Positions 30,911-42,350 are shown, counted from the stretch's first letter. The stretch: DNA of 64,000 nt from Acanthosepion esculentum (GCA_964036315.1 OZ038496.1:19655685-19719684); one strand, 5' to 3'. Notes: generated by a model from the sequence alone, not told the origin. Numbers and translations: made by a program.

Positions 30911-31435
30911 ATCTACATACATCTTTACAATATTCACATATATTTAATACGGATGCCTGCTCAAGTGTGCTTGTGTACATCTGAATATAATGAAAAAAAG
31001 GACAGAATGTATTTGCTGGAAAAAAATACCCTTTCACTATTGTGCTAGTAATAAGCAAAAGTCTATAAAGAAATTACCCACTCCTATTTCTTACTGCAAT
31101 TCTCCCCACACGCACATCAAATACTGGTCTCACTTTTTGGTGGGTGGTTTTTGAGAAAATGAGGAATGGAGGGGCTGGTAGGAAACCAAGCTCGCTTGTT
31201 ACATAATTACTGTCAAATGGGTGCAATTATTTACTGTTGCTGAAAACTGGCGGGCTTTTAATAATAGGGATGCAAGGCAAAGATCTACTGGTATAAACTG
31301 TCAAGAGGCGTAAAAGGAACCACCTCCACAAACAAGGTAGTACCACTTGCAGACATGACCGATAAAAAAGAGCGGGAAATATTTCAAGTGGGTGTTTGAT
31401 ATTTACTAAGCTTAGATTAGTACAACACATGGCTG
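30911..31435. other. Unannotated DNA
   Basis: A 67-codon minus frame at 31227-31430 (cysteine and proline rich) has no family motif that I recognise, and lacks a clear splice or promoter context. Confidence 0.4.
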
Positions 31436-31439
31436 GGTA

Positions 31440-32030
31440 CAGTGAAGAAAGAGAATAGGAAAATCAACATTCAAGGTTCAAAATTATGATTTTTTTTTAA
31501 AGCTTAGTACAGCATATGGTTGGATACAGTGTTGAATTACAATAAGAAGATGATGTTATGTTAAATAGGGAAAGCCAGCCTTCTTTGAAAATCAGCATTC
31601 AAAGCCAAAAATTATGATTTTATGGTAATTTTAGCCTATTCCAAAATGATGTCAGAGCAGTGGTGAATGATGGTAATAAGACTGTTATGATAATCCTCTA
31701 AATGGGGAAAATCTGCCTTCTTTGAAAATCAGCATTCAAAGTAAAAAATTATGAATCTATATTTTTTTAGCTTATTACAGTACACTGTCAGAGTTGTGGG
31801 GAATGATGGTAATAAGACTGTTATGCTAATCTTCCAAATGGGAAAGACATGCCGCCTTTGAAAATCAGCATTCAAAATAAAATATGAATTTTAATTTTTT
31901 GGCTTATTACAATACAATGTTGAAGCAGTGGGGAATGACAGTAATAAGACTGTGTTATGCTAATATTTTAAAATGAGAAAAGCCTGCCTTCTTTGAAAAT
32001 CAGCATTCAAGGTTCAAATTTTTTTTTTTA
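31440..32030. repeat. Tandem array, ~127-138 bp monomer
   Basis: The landmark AAATCAGCATTCAAAG (or AACATTC) falls at 31461, 31588, 31726, 31862 and 31997. Each unit also holds GACTGTTATGCTAAT and GCCTTCTTTGAAAATC. Units differ by several percent. Solitary relatives lie at 21640-21790 and 32665-32800. It behaves like a short satellite array. Confidence 0.88.
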
Positions 32031-32134
32031 CTTCTAAGGATGAATACATTTAAATGTAACCAAATTGACTTCTATATTATATATTTTTTAAACAATGTTA
32101 TTTTTCTCATTTAACTGATTAAACTATTTTATAC

Positions 32135-32135
32135 A

Positions 32136-32184
<49 letters not shown>
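32135..32184. repeat. (TA)n array
   Basis: TA run. Confidence 0.95.
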
Positions 32185-32188
<4 letters not shown>

Positions 32189-32319
32189 TGGATTTTGTAA
32201 GCAGAAAATACAGTAACCTCCACCACATCTAAATGTCCTAATAACTGAGCAATAGTTTCTGTGTGAATATCTGGAATGAGGATGTGTCATTACTTACATT
32301 CAAATTTATGATCTCATGT

Positions 32320-32560
32320 TTGTTTTTATTATCACACTGTTTCAGCTGTTGTGCTTTCCACCCTTCTTCAGGTGTCTGCCAATCTGGGTTTGGAATGAAA
32401 GAGATGGGATATCTCTAGACATGGACAGTGAAACAAGTACAGTCTGTAAAGTGTTCAGTTTTAAACTCCCAGGTCGACAAACACTTAAAAAAGGCTGGAG
32501 GGCACAGCAGCCGAAATGTTGTGATAATAACAACAAAGATGAGGATATTAGTCCAAATGT
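32320..32560. mobile_element. Fold-back element, copy 3 (no recognisable tRNA)
   Basis: The arms TTATTATCACACTGTTTCAG, CTGTTGTGCTTTCC and CCCTTCTTCAGGTGT (32325-32375) face ACACTTAAAAAAGGCTGGAG, GGCACAGCAGCCGAAATGTT and GTGATAATAACAACAAAGAT (32478-32540). Outer sequence AAAGATGAGGATATTAGTCC matches the outer arm of the element at 24100. The central ~100 bp is unrelated to the tRNA-like centre of copies 1 and 2. Confidence 0.72.
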
Positions 32561-33553
32561 AAATAAAAAAAAAGAAAAATACATATATTTTTCTTCATGC
32601 ACTGAAGTCTGTCATCAATTAAAAATCTATAGCTATCTCAGTCATATAGTAACTCTACTTCTGTAGTTTCTTAATATTTACTAAGCTCAGCTGAGTGTGG
32701 CACAAGGTTAGATACCAAGAAGAATGGTTATAAGGAGACTGTATTGCACCAATGTTTCAAGTGAGGAAAGCACACCATCCTTGAAAGATAGCATTCAAAA
32801 TAATAAACTCATTAATTAATTTTTCATTCTGCAACTCACTACCATAGATTGATAACATGAGTAAATTTGTGATAAAAAGCAACTAAAAAAAATTAAAGTT
32901 AAAATAAATATCAGTCAAAATTAATAATGATTGACAATGCTTCATCTAATAAAAAATTTTGATATAAGTAAATACTGATTACAAATTAATAATAATATAT
33001 AATGCTACATCTAGTAAAAATAGTAATTGACAATGTGTCATCTCATAAAATAAAAATAAAAATGTTACAGCTGCTACTAATACTAATACTGTAAAGACAA
33101 AATCAAATACAATATTAAGAGAGGTTGTGGAATGGAATGATGAGTTAAAGGTTAGATTGGATCTTCTGCAAAACTATCAACCTCTTATAGCTTAAAAGGC
33201 AGGGCATTCACTAGTCATCACTGAGGCAAAAGGAGCCAGAGCTCAAATACACAGAAAATGTATCCCTTATCTTCAATCCTTCCCTATCTGCTTACCATTT
33301 ATGGCATCAGTTGTGATAAAAAGTAAGTAAGAGAAATTAAGATGAAAGTAAGTACAAGTCAGAATCAGTAATAATGGTTTTTTCTAATAAAAAATAAAAT
33401 AATAAAACTGATGCTGTAGGCTCTCTTTCTGTAGAAAATCCAAAACATTTTCTCTGAGGAAGTAGATTTTGCAGAATGAAAATACAGTTGTTCCCCTTTA
33501 TCCATTATGTTACAAGACCTCCAGCAAATTCCTGAAAGCACAGATTCTAAAAT

Positions 33554-33560
<7 letters not shown>
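32561..33560. other. A-rich unannotated DNA with one tandem-family relic
   Basis: 32665-32800 resembles a monomer of the 31440 array (AGGAGACTGTATTGCACCAA, GAAAGCACACCATCCTTGAA, AGCATTCAAAATAAT). Around 32870-33060 and 33310-33400 short blocks recur (AAGTAAGTAAGAGAAATTAA, AATAATGATTGACAATGC), which indicates small local duplications. Confidence 0.55.

Positions 33561-33622
<62 letters not shown>
33561..33622. repeat. (TA)n array
   Basis: TA run over 55 bp. Confidence 0.96.
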
Positions 33623-33626
<4 letters not shown>

Positions 33627-33699
33627 CTTTTCTTATTCATACATACCCATGATAAAGCTTAATTTATTAATTATGCATAATCGATTAACAACAATAATT

Positions 33700-33925
33700 A
33701 TAAAACGGAATGAGTATAACAATATGAATCCATCTCTTCTCCCCCTGCTGTGGATTGAATAGTAGGACAGACTGAATCCTATAGCCTTGGTTGACAAGCA
33801 GTCTACTGCAGAAAGAAATGGCAACCTACTGCAGGAAAATCTTCTGCCTAGTCAGTCATGAATTGAAAGAGCCATGACTGCTGAAGCATGTATCATGTAT
33901 GGCACTTAATTGACTGACCGACTGT
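33700..33925 (+). mobile_element. tRNA SINE body fragment
   Basis: AATCCATCTCTTCTCCCCCT, AATAGTAGGACAGACTGAAT and CCTATAGCCTTGGTTGACAA match the body of the SINE at 5223. The tRNA head is missing and the distal part (AAAGAAATGGCAACCTACTG) is a different subfamily. Confidence 0.65.
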
Positions 33926-34214
33926 AATAAAAGTTATGTGATGGATAGAAGATTTGTTGTTACCAGAGATCTTATTAGGCATAATAATAGATTAACAACC
34001 GTAACTAAGAATAAAAGTGAACACTTATAGCTAGCAATATACTAAAATAAAAGTTCTGTAACAGAAGATTCGTACAGAAAACCTTCACAATCTCAACATA
34101 AAATTATTTTTTGCTTATTAAGTCTGAAAATTTTCCCTTAAAGGAAGTGCTTTACATCTTTGGCATAAGGTGTTTTCCACATTGCTACCCTTGCACTCTA
34201 AAAGTATCATTAAA
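33926..34214. other. Unannotated A+T-rich DNA
   Basis: No feature recognised. Confidence 0.4.
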
Positions 34215-34955
34215 TAAAACTTAAGAATAGGAGTAGATAGGTTTGACTGTCATTCAGTTCACACTCTACTCCTGTTTTTTGAACAGGAGTTCCTGTTTAG
34301 GATTGGGTTTCTGGTCCACTCTAAAGTCTACTTGAACTCTATATTTCTACTGTCTCTGAGCTCTAAAATTTTATTCACTAATTATTTATTTATTTTTATT
34401 CTCTCTCAATAGGAATAGATAGGTTTGTCTATCAACCAGTTCACACTGCTATCTTGTTTTTTGAACAGGAGTAGAGGTTTATCCCTGGGTTTCTGGTCCC
34501 TTCTAAAGTTTACTTCAGCTTTATACTTCTAATATCTCCAACTGAACTCTGAATTGTTATTTACTAATTATTTATTTTTCTTCTCTCTCAATAGGAATTG
34601 AAAAGTAGCCTGTTGTCCGGTTCACACTCCTTCCTAGTCTTTTCAACAGGCGTAGAGGTTTATCCTTTGTTTCCTGCTTAGGGTATGGTTTCTGGTTACT
34701 TCTAAAGTCTACTTCAACTTTATATTTCTAACGTCTCCAACTGATTTTTGAAATTTTATTCACTAATTATTTTTTCCTCTCTCTCAACAGGATTAGCTAG
34801 GTTCACTTCTCATCCAGTTCATACTCCTCCTTGTTCTTTTGAACAGGAGTAGAGATTTATCGCTTGTTTCCTGTTTATAATGTTTACTTCTGCACTATAC
34901 TTCTAATGTCTCTGACTGAATTGTGAAATCTTATTCACTAATTAAATCTTGACCT
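34215..34955. repeat. Tandem satellite, ~180-196 bp monomer, four units
   Basis: Units start near 34231, 34411, 34593 and 34789 at GGAATAGATAGGTTTG-like sequence. Each unit contains CAGTTCACACT, a hairpin around TTTTTTGAACAGGAG, TTTCTGGT, CTAAAGTCTACTTCA, TTCTAATGTCTCCAACTGA and ATTTTATTCACTAATTA. It closes with TTCTCTCTCAATAGG or CTCTCTCAACAGG, which looks like a splice acceptor. Two units of the same family lie in inverse orientation at 54010-54420. Confidence 0.9.
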
Positions 34956-35304
34956 CTTCAAATCTAGAATTAACTGTTATCTTTCTTTCATAACTTCAAG
35001 AACTTCACTTCTTGTCTTTTCTAACACTCATACAACACCACACAGTAACTCTCTACTTTGAGTGTCTCTTGGGCCTTGTATTGGGTGAACATTCATAAAA
35101 AAAGAACTGTTTATTTTGGGGGTTGACTGTAAGGAACTTAAACTGCAGTTAAGGAGAAACCACTGTAATTTAAAGATTATTTTTAATTTAGTTGATTAAT
35201 ATTGCAGTATACTAATTTAACTTCCTAACTAGATGTGTCATACTTTCTCCACTCCCCTAAATCAGCTGTTACAAATTGCTACATACCAATCTGAATAACT
35301 GTCT
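34956..35304. other. Unannotated DNA after the satellite
   Basis: No gene recognised. Confidence 0.4.
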
Positions 35305-35312
35305 ACCTAGAG

Positions 35313-35613
35313 CAGTGGTTTGCAGAGTTTCAGGTCACATTCCTCCATTTGTTATTCTTTGTTCTCTCTTCAATTCCTTGCACATTTTAAAATGTCATCT
35401 AAGTAATTTCATTTTGCCATTTTAATTTTATACTGTTAATTTTTTAAGAAACAGTTTCTGAAACTAAATGTCTGTATTAATTGCGATCAGATGCAAAAAG
35501 GAAAAGAAAAGAAATTCTTATTCCAGTGGATCATTGATTCTATTTGATTTAAATCCTTCCTGGGATCAAATTCCTCTCCCAGGTGCCAAGTGCTTCCTGT
35601 TTGAGAATCGCTG
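35313..35613. mobile_element. hAT-type MITE with 8-bp target duplication
   Basis: It is flanked by identical ACCTAGAG (35305-35312 and 35614-35621). The left end CAGTGGTTTGCAGAGTTTC and right end TTTGAGAATCGCTG form an imperfect inverted repeat with the CAGTGGTTCTCAA-like consensus typical of hAT elements. An 8-bp duplication is the hAT signature. At 301 bp it has no transposase. Confidence 0.88.
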
Positions 35614-36012
35614 ACCTAGAGTATCATTCACTCTCCCACCACTTCCTGATTCTCTTGTTTCAAGTTTCCTTACAACACATAAATCTACAGTGTGAACATA
35701 AAGTCCTTAATCCTTACTTGATTTTGTATGGTCATAACTTTAAAAAAAAACTAAGTGAAAGAGAAACATGAATCCTGTAGAATCATGAAGACCAATCAAT
35801 AAAGTTTATTATCGGTACATATGGTGTTGCAGTCAAAATGATATCTATGGTTTTAAAAACAGGGAAATGACTTTTACGCCTATGCTTTGGTTGCCAACCC
35901 TCTTTTATTGGAACAGACACTTTTTTTTTTATTTTGCTCTTTCTGTCCTTGTCTTTTGTTAAATCTGAAATGTCTTTTCGATTATACTGTGTATTATACT
36001 GTATATCTAAAG

Positions 36013-36352
36013 CTTCTTAATCTCTTTTTATTTTGGGGCACACTTGTAGAATAACTAAAACTCATTAGCATTCCCAAAAAAGATTAAAGGGATTTATGAA
36101 GAATTTGCTTTTTTTTTAGAGATGCCAATATTGACTGATTTAAATCCCTTGAGGAAAGCAAAAGCGAAAGGTTTATCCACTCATTCTTAAAGATTAAGGA
36201 ATTTAACATCCAGTTTAAAATATCAAATGACAAAGACTTGACTTAGACATGAAAGTCATGTACTTGGTGTCTTTAGCATTTTTGTGGGGTGTGTACCTGG
36301 TTACCTCTAGGGGATCATTAGTGCACCTAGGCACACCAGCTGAAAAACACTG
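36013..36352. mobile_element. hAT-type element, left tip damaged
   Basis: ATCTAAAG is present on both sides (36005-36012 and 36353-36360). The right end is CAGCTGAAAAACACTG, a hAT terminus. The left side begins CTTCTTAATCTCTTTTTATT then TTGGGGCACACTTG, which looks like a hAT end that has lost its first CAGTG. 340 bp, non-coding. An RTE tail starts immediately to the right. Confidence 0.68.
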
Positions 36353-36360
36353 ATCTAAAG

Positions 36361-36630
36361 AGACAGTTGAAATTTCTGAGACACATAATGAAAAAGATAG
36401 GCCTGGAAAATTTGACACACACAGGGTATAAACATGAGTGAGAGGGAAGCAGTAAGTAACCTATTTAACAAGCTTGTGTAAATGGTTGGCAGAACAGGAT
36501 GAGGGAAGGATACTAAAACAACAAACATTATTTGTTAACAAGAATTATGCAGGATAGGAAGTTGTGAAGAGCCACGATTGCCCACATTCTGAAGGGACAT
36601 AGAATATAGAAGAATAAAAGAGGAATTAAA
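36361..36630 (+). mobile_element. RTE-like LINE, 3' tail
   Basis: GAGACAGTTGAAATTTCTGA, GACACATAATGAAAAAGATA, GTGTAAATGGTTGGCAGAAC, ATAGGAAGTTGTGAAGAGCC and ACGATTGCCCACATTCTGAA run in the order of the RTE 3' end (LKFLGHIM... to the final AMIAHVLK-like codons). Confidence 0.8.
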
Positions 36631-36684
36631 TTAGACATTACTATTTATATATTATTCTTTACATCCTTTATTATAACTTGACAG

Positions 36685-37036
36685 GGCTTACAACCATATA
36701 ATGTTGAAACACCAATTCTTGTCTGCTCACAAAGTTGAGCAATGTTGTACTGTAAGATTGGATGTATGGCTGGTGTAATGATAAATGGCTCAAAATAAGA
36801 AATTGGAGAGCTGAGTTCAAATTCCAGTTGGGTTTGTTATATTTAGTTACATGCAAATACCCTTGGGAAAGGTGTGAATTCATCTCTTCTCCCCCAACTA
36901 TGGGTAAAATAGTAGGACTTGTATCAGAAAATCGTTATTAGCTCTCCACCCCCAAATTCTTAGAATCAAAAAATTCTTTTGCTTTAAATAATCTTAAAAA
37001 GGTCGTTAAGCCATAAAAAACAAATCAATTAATCAA
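36685..37036 (+). mobile_element. Composite 5S rRNA + tRNA-derived SINE, copy 2
   Basis: The head GGCTTACAACCATATAATGT, then TGAAACACC, GCTCACAAAGTTGAGCAATG and TACTGTAAGATTGGATG, is a shortened 5S rRNA relative. The tRNA part follows: GGTGTAATGATAAATGGCTC...GAGAGCTGAGTTCAAATTCC. The tail has TTTAAATAATC...GGTCGTTAAGCCATAAAAAA and AATCAATTAATCAA. Candidate target duplications are TATAACTTGACAG at 36672-36684 and TATAACTTCCCAG at 37037-37049 (11 of 13). Confidence 0.82.
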
Positions 37037-37319
37037 TATAACTTCCCAGAGTTAGCAGTACAAGCTCACAGACAAATGCACACATTACATAACATCTCAG
37101 TGCTCCTCCTCTATTTCTCATGAAATATTCCTATCTCTTAACACTCTATTTAAATCCATTGCTGGTTTGAAATTCATGCATTTTAATTATATTGTACATT
37201 TTAAGGGTAGTTAATCATTTGACTGGAAACTTTAATTTCTCAAAATGCCATAAGTCATAATAATAACAACAATAGAAATTTACTATGTTTTTTTTCATAG
37301 TTTTATTATTTTTATTTAT

Positions 37320-37445
37320 ATTATTTACATGCAAACTATTGTCCTTATTTTTGTTGCTATAATAACAAAAGCCATTTATTGTCCCCATCTTTGTTGTAAT
37401 GACAACAAAGATGAGGACAATAGCCTACATGCAAATAACTCTACA
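37320..37445. repeat. Inverted repeat, collapsed fold-back family member
   Basis: TTTACATGCAAACTATTGTC and CTTATTTTTGTTG on the left face CAACAAAGATGAGGACAATA and GCCTACATGCAAATAA on the right. The AAAGATGAGGACAATAG core is the outer arm of the fold-back elements at 19560, 23662 and 32320. Only the outermost arms remain here. Confidence 0.8.
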
Positions 37446-37499
37446 TCCCATAATTTCAAACAAAAACGTAATTATTTTATTTAATAGTTTTAATAGCCT

Positions 37500-37573
37500 T
37501 GTCAGATCTGGGCTCTCACATTGATGTCATGCATGGTGTCCAACTCATTCAGAAATGTCTAAAGTATCAGCTA
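37500..37573 (+). mobile_element. LINE fragment, left of mariner insertion
   Basis: CTTGTCAGATCTGGGCTCTC...GGTGTCCAACTCATTCAG...ATGTCTAAAG matches 38700-38760 (CATCTGATCTAGGCTCTC...CATCCAACTCCTTCAG...ATATCTAAA), part of the LINE that also gives 6640-7475. The mariner begins right after it. Confidence 0.7.
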
Positions 37574-38440
37574 TTTCTGGGGTTCGATGGATAAATTGTC
37601 ATCTAAATTACACAAGAATGAAAATAACATTGACATCTCATTTTAACAGATATATTTACCAAAATTACACAAAAATATTGTGAAATACTAAAGAGTAAAT
37701 TTATTCAATAAAATTACCATTGGCTTCAACCATGGCCTCTACGTGACTTTGGCATCTCCTGCATCTCTTCTGGATGGTCTCCTTGTTGGTGAATGCTGTC
37801 ATAATCCTTGCCTTCGGTTCATCTTTGTTGTTGCAATGAGTTTTGTTGCTCTCTCACTCAACTGCATCCCATATATAATACTCAAAGGGGTTGCAGTCTG
37901 GGAAGTTAGGTGGCCAGATGTAAGGGGTGATGTGGTCGCAGAAATTATCTGATATCCATGACTGGGTTCGCCTGCTTGTGTGGTTTAGTGCTGAGACCTG
38001 TTGCCAGAAATAGGGTCTTCCAGCAGCCACTCTCTTAGCTCAGGGCAGCACTACCTTCTCAAGGCATGATGTAGGCCACCATGTTGTGTCTGAGGCCCTG
38101 TGGGAAGATGAATGGAGGCATAACGTTGCCATCGCTAGTGATCACTCTAAAAACCATGATGTTGACTGGATATATCATCGAATGCTTTCTGAACCCTCTG
38201 CACTGTCCTCAGATTCACACCCAAACACTCTGAAATGTTCATATTGAAGCCTCTGGCACAAATGCCAAGCAGTACAGCGTGCCATTTCCAAATTTCTGGC
38301 TGAGTGAATTACTTCATTGTGCTCTTTTCTCACAGATAGTGCCCAACAGACCCTACTATACAGTGCAGTCGGCAAAATAAAAAAAAAAAATGTGTATGTG
38401 GGAAATTTAAAAATGTAAAATATTTACCCATCACACCCTG
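37574..38440 (-). mobile_element. Mariner/IS630-type element with decayed transposase
   Basis: Minus-strand translation recovers FRVITSDGNVMPPFIFPQGL, RVAAGRPYFWQQVSALNHTS, DNFCDHITPYIWPPNFPDCN, PFEYYIWDAVERESNKTH and CRRCQSHVEAMVEANGN. PP-N-PD-NP and the following W are the classic mariner block just before the last catalytic Asp/Glu. Frameshifts and stops break it. The right end ...TCACACCCTG abuts TA (38441). The left end carries GGGTTCGATGGATAAAT, the inverse counterpart of ATTTACCCATCACACCC. It sits inside a LINE copy. Confidence 0.85.
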
Positions 38441-38442
38441 TA

Positions 38443-38695
38443 CAACCATTTTCTGTGATCAATGATTAAAAATGGCTTCCAGTGAATGAATCCCTTAGAC
38501 CTTGAAGAAGACAATCCTTCATCAGATCTTATTGACTGGTATTAAATAATCACAAAGAGCTTTACCAAATAACAGAAACCGCATCACTTGGACATTTCCA
38601 ATAGCAAAAATGGATAGCAATTAAAACTAGAAGGAAAACTAATAACCAAGATGTTAATACTGACCTGAAACACAAATGTTGTTCTCAAATAGCCT
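38443..38695 (+). mobile_element. RTE-like LINE fragment, right of mariner insertion
   Basis: It continues 37500-37573: CAACCATTTTCTGTGATCAA, TTCCAGTGAATGAATCCC, ACCAAATAACAGAAACCGCA and TCACTTGGACATTTCC match 6840-6900 and the next copy at 38765-38960. Confidence 0.75.
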
Positions 38696-39190
38696 CATCT
38701 GATCTAGGCTCTCATATGGTTGCTATGCATGGCATCCAACTCCTTCAGTAATATCTAAACAATCATATATACAATCGTTTTCTAAGGTCAATCATCAAAA
38801 ATAGCTTCAAGAGAATGAACCTTCATTGGATCTCATAGACTGGTGCTAATGAATCTAAAGAACTTTATCTAATAACATAAACAACATTTGAAATTACTCA
38901 TGAAGATTTTCAATGGCAGCAACAACAAAAATGGATTGCACATATAACTCCAAGAGGAAATAATGATATAATTAAGATGTTGACTTTCCACACTACCTGA
39001 AACAAAAGGTTAGGAAGGAAACCCCCTGTTAATACTACAAAGAGTGATAACAGTGAATTTGAGAAACCTATTTTTATGAAAAAAAATGTTTTAAGAGAAA
39101 GATTTTATAAATTTCCTTCAATAGTAATGATAGTTGTTTGGTCAATTAATGTTAAATGTTTCCTTATAAGGCAATAACTAATCTTATTAT
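38696..39190 (+). mobile_element. RTE-like LINE fragment, second copy
   Basis: A diverged direct repeat of 37500-38695 without the mariner. It extends through CAACAAAAATGGATTGCACA (QLKWIAH-like), GAGGAAATAATGATATAATT, GGAAGGAAACCCCCTGTTAA and ATGTTTTAAGAGAAAGATTT to TTCCTTATAAGGCAATAAC. The TTAA at 39091 is the unoccupied equivalent of the piggyBac site at 7065. Confidence 0.78.
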
Positions 39191-41635
39191 TACTGTTACC
39201 ATTTACTACCATCATTTATTTTTCTGTGGGGTTCTGAAAAATTCTAGGATTGAGTCCCTTCTCAAAACCTGACCAAACATCAGAATTGTGTTTTGAATCC
39301 TGTTTTGGTAAGAGTTTGGTATAAATGTAGTTTGCTAAAGGTTTCCCTGAAATGATATTGTAATTGTCCTCAAATTAGGAAAATTGTCTCAATTATAAAT
39401 ACAATTATATCTACCTGTATACTACTTTTATTAGTATGACTAATGCTACAGCTAATAAAACTGTTTTATTATTACTTTTTAAGTAATGATTAACTTGGAT
39501 CTTCTAAGAATAGTTATATTGGTGATCTATATTACTGTAACTGAAAAGCAATTATGTTGAGAATCTAAACTGTAACTCTTGCAACTAATATTGACATTGT
39601 AAATCATATTGGTTTGTATTATAGCCACTTACTTGACTATTGATGCATGACTGAAAATCCACAGCAGTTAATATAATTACGATCTTATAGAAGTTCTAAT
39701 GATTAAAAGTATTTCCTCATATCTAATTGCATTCTTCATGGACGACAAAGAGATTGACTCAGGAACCAGTTCGTAGAACTGGGTATTGACCCGTTATTGA
39801 ATTAGATGGAATGTGAACTGCAAAAAGCTTTGCTTACTCTGGATGTGACTCTTTCCTGGGGCTGACTTTCTAAATGAGGTTTACAGTTATGCTATTGTAG
39901 AAAACTAAACTGTAATAAATACAAGTAGTGTTCTTTCAATTGTCAGTCCCAACTAACCTAACTCCCAAGTTTAAAAAATATATATAATCTCACATAACTG
40001 GAAATCAAGACTTTCATTAAATACATTGGTTTTGATGCCTTCATACATCATCAGTGATCTTTTTAGCCAAGGATCATTAAGGGTTTTGGGTTTTTCAATA
40101 TCATACCCCATCTCCACTGTGACCCAGTCAATACTGATTGGATATTGACTTACTTGTGTGCCATCTATCAGCTACAACACTTCTCATAATACACCCTCTG
40201 TAAATCCTGTCATTTTATAGTCCAATCAAAAATCAAATTCCAGTTCCCCAGCTTCTACAATCTTTCATAAAAAAAGAGCAAATGAAGTAACTGCTTCACT
40301 CTGCAAAAAATATGGCAACACTTTCGATTTGAAGTGGTAAGTAACAGTCTTTTGTTTTACACATTGAACTACACACATACTTATGAATGATAAAATAAAG
40401 AACAAATAGGTAACATTTATCAATCTAACATATTTCACTTTTAAAGCTTCACCAGAGAATGATGGTAATGGGACAAACATGTGCTAGATATTATCCAAAG
40501 ATCACCCATAGGTAACAATTTTTCAGAGTACCTTACATAAGTGGAAAATTAAGACCCAGGCACTGAAATCATTAACCTCTCAATGTTTGTTTACTTACAA
40601 GTCCTCACAAAAATATAGCTATGCCTGTATTTACTTTTATATTAAGAATCTAATAAAATGTAGTTATCATTGTATGGTTACTAGTAAGAATACAAAACTA
40701 AATATTTATTACTGTTTATTCAACTCTGAACTTTGTCAATTATTGTGGGTGTGTGGCTTTGGGGTTTCCTCCAAATGTGGATTCTACAGTCTCTCAAGGA
40801 TGTGAGAGACTCTCTTCTCTTTTGGGTGGCTGCTTATATGCAATCTGATTTGTCCCATGTGTGCACATTCTAGGCTCAGCTGGATCAATTGTATGCTTAT
40901 CTGTCAGTGGCAGCCACTAACATCTAGTTAAGGCATGTATCTGTACCTAGCAGGCAGGAGATCATCTCTCAGGTCAAGCCGCTGATTAACTAGGCTTCTC
41001 TTATGAAATTGTAAAATTTGTTTTGGCATCAACTAAGATGAGTCACATGCTAAAAAATATCCAGCTTTAAAAAATAAAATGTAGGTACCTGAAATATTTT
41101 GTGAAATGTCACTTCCCTCACCCCAGATCTGCAAAGTATATTTGATCCAAGAATTCTCGATGATGATTTTTAAATAAGGTATGAATCAAAGATGTAGTTC
41201 AAATCCAGGGTCACTTAATGGGATCACAGGCTGGATTTAGGCTTTCTTCAAGTATTAGCTTAAAATCAGGCCCTACGTAGGGTGGGTTTTAAGCTAGTTA
41301 CTATAATGACCCACTTTACAAGGATGTTGTTTCTTTGAAGTTATTCTTAAAATTACTCTTGTTCCTTTTCTGCCTGGCAGTAAAATGGTGCCTTGTAAAT
41401 GTTCTAAACTTCCTGTTTTATTTATTTAGAGTGACTTTAATTTGTCTTTGCTATTGGGACAACATTTGATATGAAAAAATTTATGTTCGTCAAAATTTAT
41501 TATCCTAATTTGGTGCTACAAGCAACATATGTGTATTTTTATTTTATCCTGGAAAAGCAAGAAAATGAAGGTAATTACATTTTTTATTTATTTTTTTTTT
41601 ACAATGGTGTTCACTCTGTACCATGCCCAAGAGCT
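39191..41635. other. 2.4 kb without a recognised feature
   Basis: A+T rich with several short frames (71-72 codons at 40265 minus and 40587 plus) that show no family motif. It has fewer repeats than the rest of the window, so it may be older unique intergenic or intronic DNA. Confidence 0.5.
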
Positions 41636-42015
41636 ACTTAAGATAGAGGGTTACAGAGTAAGAGACACAGCTTATGCGAATATCTGTGTAAGATAACAGT
41701 TATCCCTAGACATGAACAGGTTAATGTTGTAGTGACTGGGAGTTGATTCCAAAAGGCAGCAGTTTGTGGGAAGAAGCTGCTTGAGTGGAACTTGTATCTC
41801 ACTGAAGAAATACGAAAGGAATGAGGGTGGTTCACAGAAATGTGCATGGCATGGCAGATCTTACCAGTGAAAGTTGGGACAAGTGGAACTAAGGAATGTA
41901 GTTCGTCCAAACACTTTCCATGGAAATAGCAATAGAGCAGCAAGAGGCTTGTGACATTTCGTCTGTGAGAAAGAGGTTGTAGGGTGGGAAATAACAGAAT
42001 AGCAGAAGTACACCA
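41636..42015 (-). mobile_element. CR1-like LINE, C-terminal fragment, second family
   Basis: The minus frame 41943-41638 reads LLYCYFHGKCLDELHSLVPL, VNHPHSFRISSVRYKFHSSS and FFPQTAAFWNQLPVTTTLTC. It is related to, but clearly different from, the LFYKYFHG...LASRSHSF...LWNSLP family at 53320. The region 41950-42000 (LPPYNLFLTDEMSQAS-like) lies just upstream in a shifted frame. Confidence 0.75.
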
Positions 42016-42350
42016 TTTTTGGTTTGATGTGCATCTTGCAATGATAAATAATATTTAAATAAATTTAACTTACATTTATTTTTATATCTGCTTTGGTAAA
42101 ACATCATTATAATACTTTCTAAGCGTCCTAATATGCTACAAATGGTCAATGATTTGTATAATATATATTATGATATAATAATAGTATATCATTATAATAT
42201 AATGACTGGATGATATAGTGATCTAAAATAAAATAAAATTCAAAATCTTATGATAAATAATACTTAAATAAATTTAACTTAGATTTGTTTTTATATCCTT
42301 TCTGGTAAATCACAATTACTTTCCAAACAACCTCATTACATACAACAGAA
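42016..42350. repeat. Local duplication around ATAATA-rich DNA
   Basis: CTTATGATAAATAATACTTA, AATAAATTTAACTTAGATTT and TTTTTATATCCTTTCTGGTA at 42248-42305 repeat GCAATGATAAATAATATTTA, AATAAATTTAACTTACATTT and TTTTTATATCTGCTTTGGTA at 42038-42096. A tandem duplication of ~205 bp. Confidence 0.75.
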
